Below, one piece after another: positions 53,542 to 62,526 of a DNA stretch of 64,000 nt; position 1 is the stretch's first letter; every line of letters begins with the position of its first letter. Origin of the DNA: UBA7359 sp963976795 (GTDB lineage Bacteria; Pseudomonadota; Gammaproteobacteria; Eutrophobiales; Eutrophobiaceae); contig CAXBLT010000012.1 in the NCBI GenBank assembly GCA_963976795.1, forward strand, positions 22,829-86,828, given 5' to 3'. Position numbers and translations under genes: made by a program. The notes beneath the pieces are model-generated. The model had not been told where the DNA came from. It did no database searches and was given only the letters and a program-made list of their open reading frames with translations.

Positions 53542-53603
53542 AATGTCGTTATTCTACACAGCCATTATTATCTCAGAAATAAAACACAGGAGTTATTTTA
53601 AAA

Positions 53604-53768
53604 ATGAAGCAATATATGTGTGTCATATGCGGTTATATTTATGATGAAGCAAAGGGCTGGCCAGAAGACGATATTGTCCCTGGCACCAAGTGGGAAGATG
53701 TGCCTCCGAATTGGGTATGCCCTGAGTGCGGCGCCAGAAAGGAAGATTTTGAAATGATAGAAATATGA
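53604..53768 (+). CDS. rubredoxin
   Basis: A 54-residue iron protein: MCVICGYIYDEAKG, then PNWVCPECGARKEDF. The four iron ligands are Cys6, Cys9, Cys39 and Cys42, and the length is typical. It is a one-electron carrier in the cytoplasm, for example for alkane hydroxylase or peroxide-reducing systems. AGGAG lies upstream of the ATG. It is divergent from thiD and convergent with hemJ. Confidence 0.96.
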   Translation: MKQYMCVICGYIYDEAKGWPEDDIVPGTKWEDVPPNWVCPECGARKEDFEMIEI

Positions 53769-53780
53769 TGTCTTCTAGAT

Positions 53781-54206
53781 TCAGAATGGTCTAACAACAG
53801 CAAGAATTATAATAGCGATTAATATTAAAACAGGGATCTCATTGAACCAGCGATACCATATATGAGAGTGTTGATTACGGTCATATTTAAAGTCTCGTAA
53901 TAAAAACCAGCAATAAACATGATAAACAATTAAAAGGAAGATCAATCCGTATTTGATGAGTAACCATGTCTGACCACTATACACAGACAAACCGTTGCTT
54001 AGTAAGATACATAGCCCGAAAACAATTGTTAATATGGCACCAGGAGTTGTTATACCGTAGAAAAGCTTACGCTCCATGATTTTAAATCGATCAATACTGA
54101 TTTTGTCTTCACTCATTGCGTGATAAACAAATAATCTTGGTAAATAGAACAATCCGGCAAACCAGGTCACCATGAATATTAGATGTAAAGCTTTAAACCA
54201 GAGCAT
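53781..54206 (-). CDS. hemJ: HemJ-type protoporphyrinogen oxidase (UPF0093)
   Basis: A 141-residue membrane protein with four hydrophobic helices. HLIFMVTWFAGLFYLPRLFVYH with its histidine, FYGITTPGAILTI, and WLLIKYGLIFLLIVYHVYCW match the HemJ family, which oxidises protoporphyrinogen IX using a bound haem. It fits the nearby hemL. It is last in a DUF4126-TlpA-hemJ minus-strand operon. Confidence 0.85.
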   Translation of the reverse strand: MLWFKALHLIFMVTWFAGLFYLPRLFVYHAMSEDKISIDRFKIMERKLFYGITTPGAILTIVFGLCILLSNGLSVYSGQTWLLIKYGLIFLLIVYHVYCWFLLRDFKYDRNQHSHIWYRWFNEIPVLILIAIIILAVVRPF

Positions 54207-54218
54207 TAGTATCGTTAG

Positions 54219-54746
54219 TCATGAGATTGTTGTCGAGGCTGGGGCTGTTTGGAGTAATTTTTTAATCTTGGTGCGGAGCTTTTCAATATCCATTTCCCCG
54301 GTCTTTTGTTGGATTATATTTCCAACAGGATCAATTAAAAAGCTTGTGGGTGTAACGCTGATGTCTCCAAAAGCTTTCAAAGCGATACCTTCGATATCAA
54401 GTGCAATTGGATAGGGGATTTCTCTTTCTTCTGTTAACTCTAGTACTCGATTAGGCGGATCATAGGGCATTGCTATACCAATTATCTCAAGGCCATCTTT
54501 ATTCAGTTGTTTATAAAGCTCAACTAGGTGAGGTATTTCTTTTATGCAGCTTGTGCAAGAGGTAGACCAAAAGGTAACTAGCAAAGGTTTTCCTCTCAGA
54601 GAGCTGAATTCAATCTTTCGACCATCAATAATATTTAAACTGATGTCAGGCGCTTTACCCAAATCTTGCGTAGGAATAAAAAAAATAAATAAAGATAGTG
54701 CGACAATAATGAATATCGCTACTGACAGGACTATTCTGGTTTTCAT
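54219..54746 (-). CDS. TlpA-like thiol-disulfide oxidoreductase
   Basis: A 175-residue protein anchored by one N-terminal helix (about 4-24) with a periplasmic thioredoxin fold. The redox motif is Cys64-Thr-Ser-Cys67 (TFWSTSCTSCIKEIPHL), and the cis-proline loop is SVTPTSFLIDP. It may reduce disulfides in the periplasm, for example in cytochrome c or copper-protein maturation. It is encoded 12 bases before hemJ and three bases after the DUF4126 gene. Confidence 0.88.
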   Translation of the reverse strand: MKTRIVLSVAIFIIVALSLFIFFIPTQDLGKAPDISLNIIDGRKIEFSSLRGKPLLVTFWSTSCTSCIKEIPHLVELYKQLNKDGLEIIGIAMPYDPPNRVLELTEEREIPYPIALDIEGIALKAFGDISVTPTSFLIDPVGNIIQQKTGEMDIEKLRTKIKKLLQTAPASTTIS

Positions 54747-54749
54747 GAA

Positions 54750-55391
54750 TTAATCATTTGGTGGTTCAATTGGTGAATCTAGTACCGGCGTATTTTTATT
54801 TCCTTTAATAAAATCTTTTAGTGTTGAGAAAATGCGTTTGATGCCGCGCCAGATTTTTGGTAATAACCAAATCATTAATATGATAAAGAGAATTAAAAAT
54901 ACTACAAAAACCCAAGGGTGTGTTAGTGCCGCCCACATACCAGTGATGACCAGGAAGTCTTCACCAAGGGAGGTAAACCAGTTGCTTACTGGCTCAGGAG
55001 ACGAATTGATTATGACACGACTTCCTGCTTTGGTAGCATGAGTTGCTGCCGTTAAACTGCCTCCCGCGAGAAATGCGGCGAGTTCGACAGCAGGTGTCAT
55101 ATCGCCTACGGCACTCATCGCTAATACAGCGCCGAGTGGGATACGGATAAATGTATGTAGGCTGTCCCACGCAGTGTCAACGCCAGGCGTTTTATCGGCA
55201 AAAAATTCGACACAATACATCAATCCCGCAGCTGACATTACCAAAGGGTCGGTGAGCACCATCATTTCTGGTGGTAAATCAATATTGCCGGTACTGCCGA
55301 GATAACCCAGCATTAAAACTGCTGCATAAAGGTTAATACCACTTGCCCAAGCCGTGCCCATACTAAGGGCTATATATTGAACTGTGTCCAT
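54750..55391 (-). CDS. DUF4126 membrane protein
   Basis: A 213-residue protein from the ATG at 55391. An ATG 12 codons earlier (55427) is open but has no ribosome-binding site, whereas GAGAA precedes this one. The features are YIALSMGTAWASGINLYAAVLMLGYLG, MYCVEFFADKTPGVDTAWDSLHTFIRIPLGAVLA and ATHATKAGSRVIINSSPEPVSNW, which I recognise as DUF4126, plus membrane helices and a basic C-terminus. The function is unknown. It is the first gene of the operon with the TlpA-like protein and hemJ. Confidence 0.8.
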   Translation of the reverse strand: MDTVQYIALSMGTAWASGINLYAAVLMLGYLGSTGNIDLPPEMMVLTDPLVMSAAGLMYCVEFFADKTPGVDTAWDSLHTFIRIPLGAVLAMSAVGDMTPAVELAAFLAGGSLTAATHATKAGSRVIINSSPEPVSNWFTSLGEDFLVITGMWAALTHPWVFVVFLILFIILMIWLLPKIWRGIKRIFSTLKDFIKGNKNTPVLDSPIEPPND

Positions 55392-55561
55392 AAAAAATAT
55401 TCTCGCTAATCGTATTATTGACAACATACCGAATTTTTACGAGATCGCAATCACGCTATATATAATATCTATATATATACAAATAAAACAAATAGTTAAC
55501 TTTAAGACAGAGAGTGGTGTGGAGCACTCAAAGGACATTATTGTATGAATAATTGATTGCT

Positions 55562-55674
55562 TGACAGTATTTTCATCTGGCATTAACCTCATATTCGAAT
55601 TGACTGATTTATACAGTTGATTCATTACAATAATAATAAAAAAATGAATTCACAGCGGCTTCGGCCGCTTTTTT
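55562..55674 (+). ncRNA. candidate small RNA with orphan terminator
   Basis: A strong terminator (55654-55674) has no plus-strand gene in front of it. A promoter-like pair TTGACA (55562-55567), 17 bases, TAACCT (55585-55590) lies 64 bases upstream. A transcript from near 55597 to 55674 would be about 78 bases, with a weak ACTG/CAGT stem before the terminator hairpin. No known RNA family is recognised. The -10 match is poor. Confidence 0.3.
55654..55674 (+). terminator. rho-independent terminator with TTCG tetraloop
   Basis: AGCGGC (55654-55659), loop TTCG, GCCGCT (55664-55669), then a T-run to 55674. The stem is perfect and very stable. It lies between the divergent DUF4126 and argC genes, so it must end a non-coding or unannotated transcript, or insulate argC. 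Confidence 0.85.
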
Positions 55675-55702
55675 AATTATTATGTATAAAGAAGTACGAA
55701 AT

Positions 55703-55776
55703 GTCGCGATAGAAAACGACTGCTTGGATGCAGGAGCTAGCGTGAGCAGAAAGTCTAGCCGTGGAGCGGGAGCGAC
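55703..55776. repeat. palindromic element upstream of argC
   Basis: Outer arms GTCGC (55703-55707) and GCGAC (55772-55776) enclose CTGC/GCAG (55720-55723, 55730-55733) and GCTAG/CTAGC (55736-55740, 55755-55759). It shares the outer arms, GGAT in a hairpin loop and a GGAG run with the element at 37359-37405. The remaining bases of this intergenic region (55392-55561 and 55777-55903) show nothing else I recognise. Confidence 0.45.
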
Positions 55777-55903
55777 CACAATAGAATGTACTTAAAATTA
55801 CGCTATTTGTATTCCTTACTACGCTAAATCAGTAAAACCACGGTACTCAAGCAATCTTATTCTGTAAAATTAGAAATTTATAAAAGTAATCTAAGGTAAA
55901 AAA

Positions 55904-56938
55904 ATGAGCAATGTTGGTGTTGTTGGTGCAACTGGCTATACGGGAATTGAGTTACTTCGATTGCTGTCAAAGCATGAAGCCGTTGAGTTAACGGTTGCCA
56001 CTTCAAATTCTGAAAAAGGCAAAGCCATTAAAGATGTTTTTCCAAGCTTACGTGGGCATGTCGATCTTGAGTTTGTCGACCATGATAGTGAACAACTCAA
56101 GTCTTGCGATATTGTTTATTTTGCAACACCGCATGCAACCGCAATGTATCATGTGCCAAAGTTACTTGACCAAGGCAGTAAGGTTATAGACCTTTCAGCA
56201 GATTTTAGAATTACAAATGCCGGTTTATGGGAACAATGGTATCAAGTGAAACATGCGTGTCCAGATCTGCTGAAAAAAGCTGTATATGGATTGCCAGAAT
56301 TAAATAGACAAAACATAAAAGATGCTGATTTGATAGCAAATCCTGGATGTTATCCAACGGCGATTACGCTGGCATTATTACCAGCAATAAAAAAAGGCTT
56401 GATACATAATGATATCATTGCTGACGCCAAATCAGGTGTGACTGGCGCGGGAAGGAAAGCCATGCTTGCAACACAGTTTTCTGAAGTTTCTGAAACATTC
56501 AAGGCATATGCTGTTTCAGGACATCGGCACCTGCCTGAAATATTGCAAACACTAAATATTGAGCAAGTAGCTTCTGAAGTTAATTTGACCTTTGTGCCAC
56601 ATTTGGTCCCAATGAACAGAGGTATTTTCGCCACGGTGTATGTGAAACCCACTGATAACACGAAAGATTTACAAGAGCATTATGCCGCATATTACGCAGA
56701 GGAAGAGTTTGTAGATGTAATGCCTCAAGGTTCGCACCCTGATACTGCATCGGTCAGAGCAACGAACTCATGCAGGCTTGCAATCCACCCTGGTAAAAAT
56801 GAGTCTCAACCTACAGTAGTCCTATCGGTAATAGATAACTTGGTGAAAGGTGCTGCCGGCCAGGCAATTCAGAATATGAACATTATGCTGGGTTTGAGTG
56901 AGAATACAGGCTTGGATATGGCCGGCTTAACTCCTTAG
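55904..56938 (+). CDS. argC: N-acetyl-gamma-glutamyl-phosphate reductase
   Basis: A 344-residue NADPH-dependent enzyme of arginine synthesis. The N-terminal motif is VGVVGATGYTGIELLRLL, the catalytic cysteine is Cys149 (ANPGCYPTAI), and the histidine loop is VPHLVPMNRGI. A length near 345 is typical of the long-type ArgC. It starts a run of plus-strand genes, argC-DUF6776-bactofilin-erpA. Confidence 0.97.
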   Translation: MSNVGVVGATGYTGIELLRLLSKHEAVELTVATSNSEKGKAIKDVFPSLRGHVDLEFVDHDSEQLKSCDIVYFATPHATAMYHVPKLLDQGSKVIDLSADFRITNAGLWEQWYQVKHACPDLLKKAVYGLPELNRQNIKDADLIANPGCYPTAITLALLPAIKKGLIHNDIIADAKSGVTGAGRKAMLATQFSEVSETFKAYAVSGHRHLPEILQTLNIEQVASEVNLTFVPHLVPMNRGIFATVYVKPTDNTKDLQEHYAAYYAEEEFVDVMPQGSHPDTASVRATNSCRLAIHPGKNESQPTVVLSVIDNLVKGAAGQAIQNMNIMLGLSENTGLDMAGLTP

Positions 56939-56948
56939 TCAGTTTGTT

Positions 56949-57662
56949 ATGGCTAAACTAGTTGTTAAAAAGCATCGTCCGTTTGAAATCATTCTTGCCG
57001 TTGCACTGTTAAGTGCGGCGATTTCTATAGTGACATGGATATTATTAGATGCGAACCATTGGCGGTTTATTAAAAGCCAGTTGACTCAGAGTGATGACTC
57101 TCGTTTACTCTGGGATGTGAATCAGAGTCTTGATATCGAGAATAAGCAATTGAGAGAACAAGTAGTAATACTTGAACGCTCTACTCAAATAGATAATCAG
57201 GCGGCTGAGAGTTTGCAAAATGATATAAAAGCGCTTCAGGATCAAGTGTACCGCCTTAAGGGCGAGCTAGAGTTTTATGAAGGTATTATGTCTGCAACCA
57301 CTGATTCCAAGGGGTTAAATGTACAAGGGTTTCATGTCCAATCGACAAAGCAGGAAAACTTGTACTATTTCAAGCTTGTATTAACCAATGTCGCAAAAAG
57401 TGATAAAGTTATCGAAGTGACAATAGATATGTCAATTGAAGGAATGAATGGGGTGAAGTCCCAGATACTATCACTTGAGAAGGTGATTACAGATAGCAAA
57501 CTCAAACGTGAAATAAAATTTAAGAACTTTGAGCGAATTGAGGGTAATCTAAACTTTCCTGAGGGATTCAAACCATTGCGAGTGGTGGTTGATTTGCGAC
57601 AAAAGGGTACGAAGAGATCAGCTGTAAAAAGAGTATTTGAATGGCCTGCTAAATCAGGTTGA
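56949..57662 (+). CDS. DUF6776 family membrane protein
   Basis: A 237-residue protein with one N-terminal membrane helix (about 12-32), a coiled coil (about 55-110: LDIENKQLREQVVILERS, LQNDIKALQDQVYRLKGELEFYEGIM), then a beta-rich periplasmic domain (VQGFHVQSTKQENLYYFKLVLTNV). It keeps the position after argC and before a bactofilin gene known from Pseudomonas relatives. The function is unknown; a link to the envelope or cytoskeleton is likely from the bactofilin neighbour. Confidence 0.78.
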   Translation: MAKLVVKKHRPFEIILAVALLSAAISIVTWILLDANHWRFIKSQLTQSDDSRLLWDVNQSLDIENKQLREQVVILERSTQIDNQAAESLQNDIKALQDQVYRLKGELEFYEGIMSATTDSKGLNVQGFHVQSTKQENLYYFKLVLTNVAKSDKVIEVTIDMSIEGMNGVKSQILSLEKVITDSKLKREIKFKNFERIEGNLNFPEGFKPLRVVVDLRQKGTKRSAVKRVFEWPAKSG

Positions 57663-57672
57663 GGAGTAAAGT

Positions 57673-58089
57673 ATGCTCGGAAAATCGAAGAAACGTAAGG
57701 CGACACGTATCGACACGCTGGTTGGTCAGCACAGTGAGTTACAAGGTGATATACGGTTTACTGGTGGATTACATGTCGACGGAACAATCAAAGGGAATGT
57801 CATCGCTGAAAATGATGGCCGTTCCATGTTGTCCCTCAGTGAGTGTGGCACGATTGAAGGTGAAGTTAGTGTCCCATATGTAGTGCTAAATGGTGTCGTA
57901 ATCGGAGATGTCCACGGAAGTGAACATGTGGAACTTGCCTCAAAAGCAAGAGTCACAGGTAATGTGTACTATAATCTAATAGAGATGGCGATAGGTGCTG
58001 AGGTGAATGGTAAACTAGTGCACTCACTCGAGCCGGCAGAATCGCCATTAGCCATAGGTCACGGTGAACCACTCGAAGCGAGTGAATAA
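57673..58089 (+). CDS. bactofilin (polymer-forming cytoskeletal protein)
   Basis: A 138-residue protein with a short basic N-terminus (MLGKSKKRKATRIDTLVG) and a right-handed beta-helix core of short repeats (GDIRFTGGLHVDGTIKGNV, GTIEGEVSVPYVVLNGVVIGDV, ARVTGNVYYNLIEMAIGAEVNGKL). This is the bactofilin pattern. Bactofilins polymerise without nucleotide and guide cell-wall work. The M23 peptidase gene two genes further on is a plausible partner. It lies 10 bases after the DUF6776 gene. Confidence 0.92.
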   Translation: MLGKSKKRKATRIDTLVGQHSELQGDIRFTGGLHVDGTIKGNVIAENDGRSMLSLSECGTIEGEVSVPYVVLNGVVIGDVHGSEHVELASKARVTGNVYYNLIEMAIGAEVNGKLVHSLEPAESPLAIGHGEPLEASE

Positions 58090-58115
58090 TATAATCATTA
58101 ATCGGAAGAAAAATT

Positions 58116-58469
58116 ATGAGTTCAGTTGAAGAAGTAATGCCTGGCCCACTTGTGTTTAGTGAAGCGGCAGCCAGTAAGGTAAAAGAGCTCATTGAAGAAG
58201 AAGGCAACGAAGAATTGAAGTTACGAGTTTTTATTTCTGGCGGTGGCTGTTCCGGGTTTCAATATGGTTTTACCTTTGATGAAGAAGTTGGCGAAGGTGA
58301 TACAATTGTTGAAAATGAAGGTGTTAAATTGTTGGTCGATCCAATGAGCTTTCAATATTTAACAGGAGCAGAGATCGATTATTCTGAAGGGATGGAAGGC
58401 GCGCAATTCGTTATACGTAATCCTAATGCACAAACGACCTGTGGTTGCGGCTCGTCATTTTCAGTTTGA
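58116..58469 (+). CDS. erpA: iron-sulfur cluster insertion protein ErpA
   Basis: A 117-residue A-type carrier. The three cluster-binding cysteines are in SGGGCSGFQYGF and TTCGCGSSFSV, and the family core VDPMSFQYLTGAEIDYSEG is present. It delivers Fe-S clusters to target enzymes, including those of isoprenoid synthesis. It ends 21 bases from the convergent anmK. Confidence 0.95.
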   Translation: MSSVEEVMPGPLVFSEAAASKVKELIEEEGNEELKLRVFISGGGCSGFQYGFTFDEEVGEGDTIVENEGVKLLVDPMSFQYLTGAEIDYSEGMEGAQFVIRNPNAQTTCGCGSSFSV

Positions 58470-58489
58470 ACGCGTAGGACATCAGTTTT

Positions 58490-59587
58490 TTAATAAGGAG
58501 AATAAACGCCCCCGAGCAGCACTTCTTTTTTTGCACCGGTAACATTGGGCAAATTTGCGGGTTTATTCTCAAGACGCTGTTTTGCCAGCCAGGCAAATGT
58601 CACAGCTTCAATACAGTCTGGTGAAAGTCCGTATTTATCGGTAGTTGATAGACTCGTATCGTTTAGCAAACGATTCAAAGTCTCCATCAACAATAGATTC
58701 TTGGCGCCGCCTCCGCAGACAAGTACTTCATCAATATTGTCCGATGAGGCGTTAATAGCATCACGAATAGTAATGGTGCTTAGCTGTAATAATGTTGCTT
58801 GCACATCTTTCGCCGTAATATTGGAATTAATCTTTTCTAGATATACTTTTAACCAATCCATATTAAAATATTCGCGTCCGGTACTTTTAGGCGCTGGCAA
58901 AGTAAAATAGTGGTCGGTTAACATTAATGCTAATAATTTTTTGTGAGGCTTCCCTGTTTTAGCCCATTCTCCATCTTTGTCGTATTCCTCATTTTTATTT
59001 ATCTGAACCCAATCATCGAGTAGTCCGTTACCCGGGCCGGTATCAAAACCGATTACTTTACTATTGTCAGCATGTAGTAATGTTATATTTGCTATGCCGC
59101 CAATATTTAGAATAATCACGGATTTGCTGTTTTGTTGAAATTGATATTGATGAAATGCACTTGCCAGTGGCGCACCTTGTCCGCCATGTGCCATATCCAT
59201 TCTTCTAAAATCAGTGACGGTTGTAATGTTAGTTTCAGCGCAAATTACATTTGGGTCTGCAATCTGGAGTGATGTTTTCTGCGGACCAGTTGGTCTGTGC
59301 AGTATGGTTTGGCCATGGCTGCCTATCGCGCTGATTTTGCTTGCTGGTATGCCTGTTTCTTTTAATAGCTTATTTACGGCGTCAGCAAAACGATGCCCTA
59401 ATTCTTGATCTAAAGTTGCAATATCGCCGATGCTACTTTTATCATCAATTAAGCGTATGCGGCGACGTAAAGACTGGTCTATTGGGTATTCACGATAGAA
59501 TTTAAGCTTAGCTTTATTATCAAACTCAACCAACGCAGCATCGATCGCGTCCATGCTCGTTCCTGACATGAGACCTATATAATACAT
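58490..59587 (-). CDS. anmK: anhydro-N-acetylmuramic acid kinase
   Basis: A 365-residue kinase that recycles 1,6-anhydroMurNAc from peptidoglycan to MurNAc-6-phosphate. The N-terminal ATP-binding motif is YYIGLMSGTSMDAIDAALVEF; further motifs are ISAIGSHGQTILHRP, VTDFRRMDMAHGGQGAPL, FDTGPGNGLLDDW and EVLVCGGGAKN. It follows the M23 peptidase gene on the minus strand, consistent with cell-wall turnover. Confidence 0.95.
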   Translation of the reverse strand: MYYIGLMSGTSMDAIDAALVEFDNKAKLKFYREYPIDQSLRRRIRLIDDKSSIGDIATLDQELGHRFADAVNKLLKETGIPASKISAIGSHGQTILHRPTGPQKTSLQIADPNVICAETNITTVTDFRRMDMAHGGQGAPLASAFHQYQFQQNSKSVIILNIGGIANITLLHADNSKVIGFDTGPGNGLLDDWVQINKNEEYDKDGEWAKTGKPHKKLLALMLTDHYFTLPAPKSTGREYFNMDWLKVYLEKINSNITAKDVQATLLQLSTITIRDAINASSDNIDEVLVCGGGAKNLLLMETLNRLLNDTSLSTTDKYGLSPDCIEAVTFAWLAKQRLENKPANLPNVTGAKKEVLLGGVYSPY

Positions 59588-59623
59588 GTTGTCACCGTGT
59601 CAGATATAAGGGAATTAGCGATG

Positions 59624-61147
59624 CTAACCGTCTTCCATTAAGGCACTTAGTTGTTTGGAGGCCTCTTTTGCTTGCTGAGAGGCGAGAACCCGTTTCCCTG
59701 TTAGTCGATCCAACTCTGCGATCATGGGGTTTATAGTCTGTAAAAACGCAGGTAACGCTTTTTTATTAATTGATTCTACTTTAGGTAATTTGACAGTAAG
59801 TGGGTTTCGATGGACACCATTAACCCTGAATTCATAATGCAGATGTGGTCCTGTAGCTAATCCGCTCTTGCCAACGTAGCCAATAACTTGTCCTTGCTTT
59901 ACTCGTTTACCTGTTCTGACGCCTCGGGCATATTTATGCAGGTGTGCATAAAGAGTGCTGTATGTTCCACCATGTTTTAATACGATCGTTCTACCATAGC
60001 CGCCTTTTTTACCGGCCAAGGCTACAGTACCGTCACCCGTTGCTTTGATTGGTGTGCCGGTAGACGCCGCATAATCAACACCTTTATGTGCCCTTATTTT
60101 ATTGAGAATGGGATGCTTTCTTTTTAAATTAAATCGAGAGCTAATCCTGGCTAATTCAACCGGAGTCCGGAGGAAAGCCTTACGCATGGCATCGCCGTTT
60201 TCAGCATAATAATCATGGCGACCGTCTTCATGAGTGTAGCGAAGGGCCCTTAAAGGTGTGCCGCGGTTTATAAATTCAGCAGCTATGATTGGCCCATCGG
60301 CAACCTTAACCCCGTCCTTATATTGTTCTTCATAAATAAGCGTGAAAGAGTCGCCTTCACGAATATCAAGTGCAAAGTCTATATCCCATCCGTAAATAGA
60401 GACCAATTGCATGATCAATTTATCTGATAAGCCTGCGCGCTTACCAGAAAGGAAAAGTGAGTCATTTATGACAGCTTTCGTGTGTTTTACCAATGGTTCA
60501 AGTTTTTCGTGCACTAACTCGGCTTGAAACTGACCATCTTGCTTTGTGATTAATAGGCTGTCGGTCAGGTTAACTTCATACTCAAGTTTGTCCAATTCAT
60601 TTGCATTTATATGAAAATTTAATATTTGCCCGGGTCTTAATTTCTTTAACCGTGATACCTCTTTACCAAGAGACATGATGTTATAGAGAGATCTTGGACT
60701 TAACCCTAACCTTGAAAATATCAAAGCTAAACTATCGCCTGTTTTTACAGTAACACGCTGCAATGATTTATTGGTTTGTTGTTCAATGGATTCTGGTAAC
60801 GGGATATCTACAATTAAATTTTCTGCATCAGGTGCTATTTCAAGAACATCATCAAACTCGGAATCATTAACCGCGATTCCTTCTATAGGATTTGGCAAAT
60901 TAAGTTTTATAGCTTTAGTGGTATTCTCGATTAGCGGTTCTTGCTGAATCGCTGGAATATTGGCTTTTGGGATGCCGCTTACCACGTTATCAGAGGAATT
61001 ATTTTCAGGCGTAGCAAAAATTAACCAGACTGATATTAAAATCAGGCTGATGCCAGATAGAAAAACAAACAAAGACCGGTGCGAGCGTACTTGTGACGTT
61101 ACTGCCCCAGTCTTATAGTCTTTCATTATATAGACTCTGTAAGTCAC
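59624..61147 (-). CDS. M23 family murein DD-endopeptidase (MepM-like)
   Basis: A 507-residue cell-wall hydrolase. One N-terminal membrane helix (about 27-45), an OapA/LysM-like segment (VKTGDSLALIFSRLGLSPRSLYNIM), a central domain, and the LytM/M23 domain with zinc ligands in HKGVDYAASTG and HLHYEFRVNG. All catalytic histidines are present. The start is taken as GTG at 61147, since AGGA lies six bases upstream; the ATG seven codons later is possible. It probably cleaves peptide cross-links to allow growth. It lies upstream of anmK and divergent from tyrS. Confidence 0.9.
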   Translation of the reverse strand: MTYRVYIMKDYKTGAVTSQVRSHRSLFVFLSGISLILISVWLIFATPENNSSDNVVSGIPKANIPAIQQEPLIENTTKAIKLNLPNPIEGIAVNDSEFDDVLEIAPDAENLIVDIPLPESIEQQTNKSLQRVTVKTGDSLALIFSRLGLSPRSLYNIMSLGKEVSRLKKLRPGQILNFHINANELDKLEYEVNLTDSLLITKQDGQFQAELVHEKLEPLVKHTKAVINDSLFLSGKRAGLSDKLIMQLVSIYGWDIDFALDIREGDSFTLIYEEQYKDGVKVADGPIIAAEFINRGTPLRALRYTHEDGRHDYYAENGDAMRKAFLRTPVELARISSRFNLKRKHPILNKIRAHKGVDYAASTGTPIKATGDGTVALAGKKGGYGRTIVLKHGGTYSTLYAHLHKYARGVRTGKRVKQGQVIGYVGKSGLATGPHLHYEFRVNGVHRNPLTVKLPKVESINKKALPAFLQTINPMIAELDRLTGKRVLASQQAKEASKQLSALMEDG

Positions 61148-61276
61148 CGTTTATCCTGAGTAAATTTTCGTTACAATAACTTTTGAATTTACATGCGTCA
61201 ATGATTGAATTGACCACTGCGTAGCAGTTAATGGCATGATAAGCTACGCGCGTTTTGAAATGACCCCGAGGATGGT

Positions 61277-62482
61277 ATGACAAAGGTACAAGAAGCGATG
61301 GATTTGATAGCCCGAGGGGCTGATGAAATTCTCGTTGAAGCTGAACTCAAGAAGAAATTAGAGTCCGGAAAACCCCTGCGAATCAAGGCCGGTTTTGATC
61401 CTACTGCACCGGATTTACATCTTGGCCACACAGTACTTATCAATAAACTGCGGCAGTTTCAGCAGCTTGGCCATCAAGTGGTATTTTTGATCGGCGATTT
61501 TACCGGCATGATTGGTGACCCTTCGGGCAAAAGCGCAACAAGGCCGCCGCTTACACGCGAACAAATCAAGGAAAACTCAGAAACATACCAACAACAAATA
61601 TTCAAGATCCTCGACCCAGACGAGACAGAGGTGGCATTCAATTCCTCCTGGATGGATAAGATGGGTGCTGCCGATGTTATCAGGTTGGCATCGAACTATA
61701 CGGTTGCAAGAATGCTTGAACGTGATGATTTTAATAAACGCTATAAATCTAATCAATCGATAGCTATTCATGAGTTTCTGTACCCACTTGTACAGGGATA
61801 TGATTCAGTTGCACTGGATGCAGATATTGAATTAGGCGGCACCGATCAAAAATTTAATTTGCTAGTTGGCAGACAACTCCAGGAAACGCATGGGAAGGTG
61901 CCACAAGTAGTTCTGACTATGCCGATATTGGAAGGTTTGGATGGCGTACAAAAAATGTCCAAATCGTTAGGTAATTACATTGGTATCGATGAACCTGCGA
62001 ATGAGATGTTTGGCAAGATCATGTCAGTTTCCGATGATTTGATGTGGCGCTACTTTGAATTATTGAGTTTTAGATCATTAGACGAGATAAATGGATTTAA
62101 ACAGAAAATAGAACAAGGTGAGAATCCAAGAGATATAAAATTTTTGTTAGCAGAAGAAATTATTACTCGTTTCCATGATGCAAAGGCCGCCTCTGCCGCA
62201 CAAGCTGATTTCATCAATCGATTTAGCAATAACGCTATTCCAGATGATGTACCTGAGATAGATATGAATGTAGCAACAGATGGAATGGGTATAGCTAATG
62301 TTTTGAAAGAATCCGGTCTCGTCAATAGTACATCAGATGCACATCGTATGATTAAACAGGGCGCAGTAAAGATTGATGGAGAACGTATAGAAGACAGTAA
62401 ACAAGTTTTGCAGGCTGGCTTTTCGGCAGTGTTGCAAGTTGGAAAGAGGAAGTTTGCGAGAGTTACACTAAAAAACGAATAG
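61277..62482 (+). CDS. tyrS: tyrosyl-tRNA synthetase
   Basis: A 401-residue class I aminoacyl-tRNA synthetase. The HIGH motif is HLGH (48-51), KMSKS is at 226-230, and the C-terminal S4 RNA-binding domain contains SDAHRMIKQGAVKIDGERI. GAGG lies before the ATG. It sits just upstream of the rRNA operon, as I recall from Pseudomonas. Confidence 0.96.
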   Translation: MTKVQEAMDLIARGADEILVEAELKKKLESGKPLRIKAGFDPTAPDLHLGHTVLINKLRQFQQLGHQVVFLIGDFTGMIGDPSGKSATRPPLTREQIKENSETYQQQIFKILDPDETEVAFNSSWMDKMGAADVIRLASNYTVARMLERDDFNKRYKSNQSIAIHEFLYPLVQGYDSVALDADIELGGTDQKFNLLVGRQLQETHGKVPQVVLTMPILEGLDGVQKMSKSLGNYIGIDEPANEMFGKIMSVSDDLMWRYFELLSFRSLDEINGFKQKIEQGENPRDIKFLLAEEIITRFHDAKAASAAQADFINRFSNNAIPDDVPEIDMNVATDGMGIANVLKESGLVNSTSDAHRMIKQGAVKIDGERIEDSKQVLQAGFSAVLQVGKRKFARVTLKNE

Positions 62483-62526
62483 TGTTCTATTATTATTTCA
62501 AATAGTTGAGACAAAGAGGTTTCTCT

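Noticed and set aside
55437..55625. 62-codon minus-strand ORF in the DUF4126-argC gap
   Set aside because: There is no ribosome-binding site, the composition is AT-driven, and it overlaps the candidate small RNA promoter.
55682..55795. 37-codon plus-strand ORF starting MYKEVRNV
   Set aside because: It runs through the palindromic element and its Ser/Gly/Ala-rich sequence follows from that element; no start signal.
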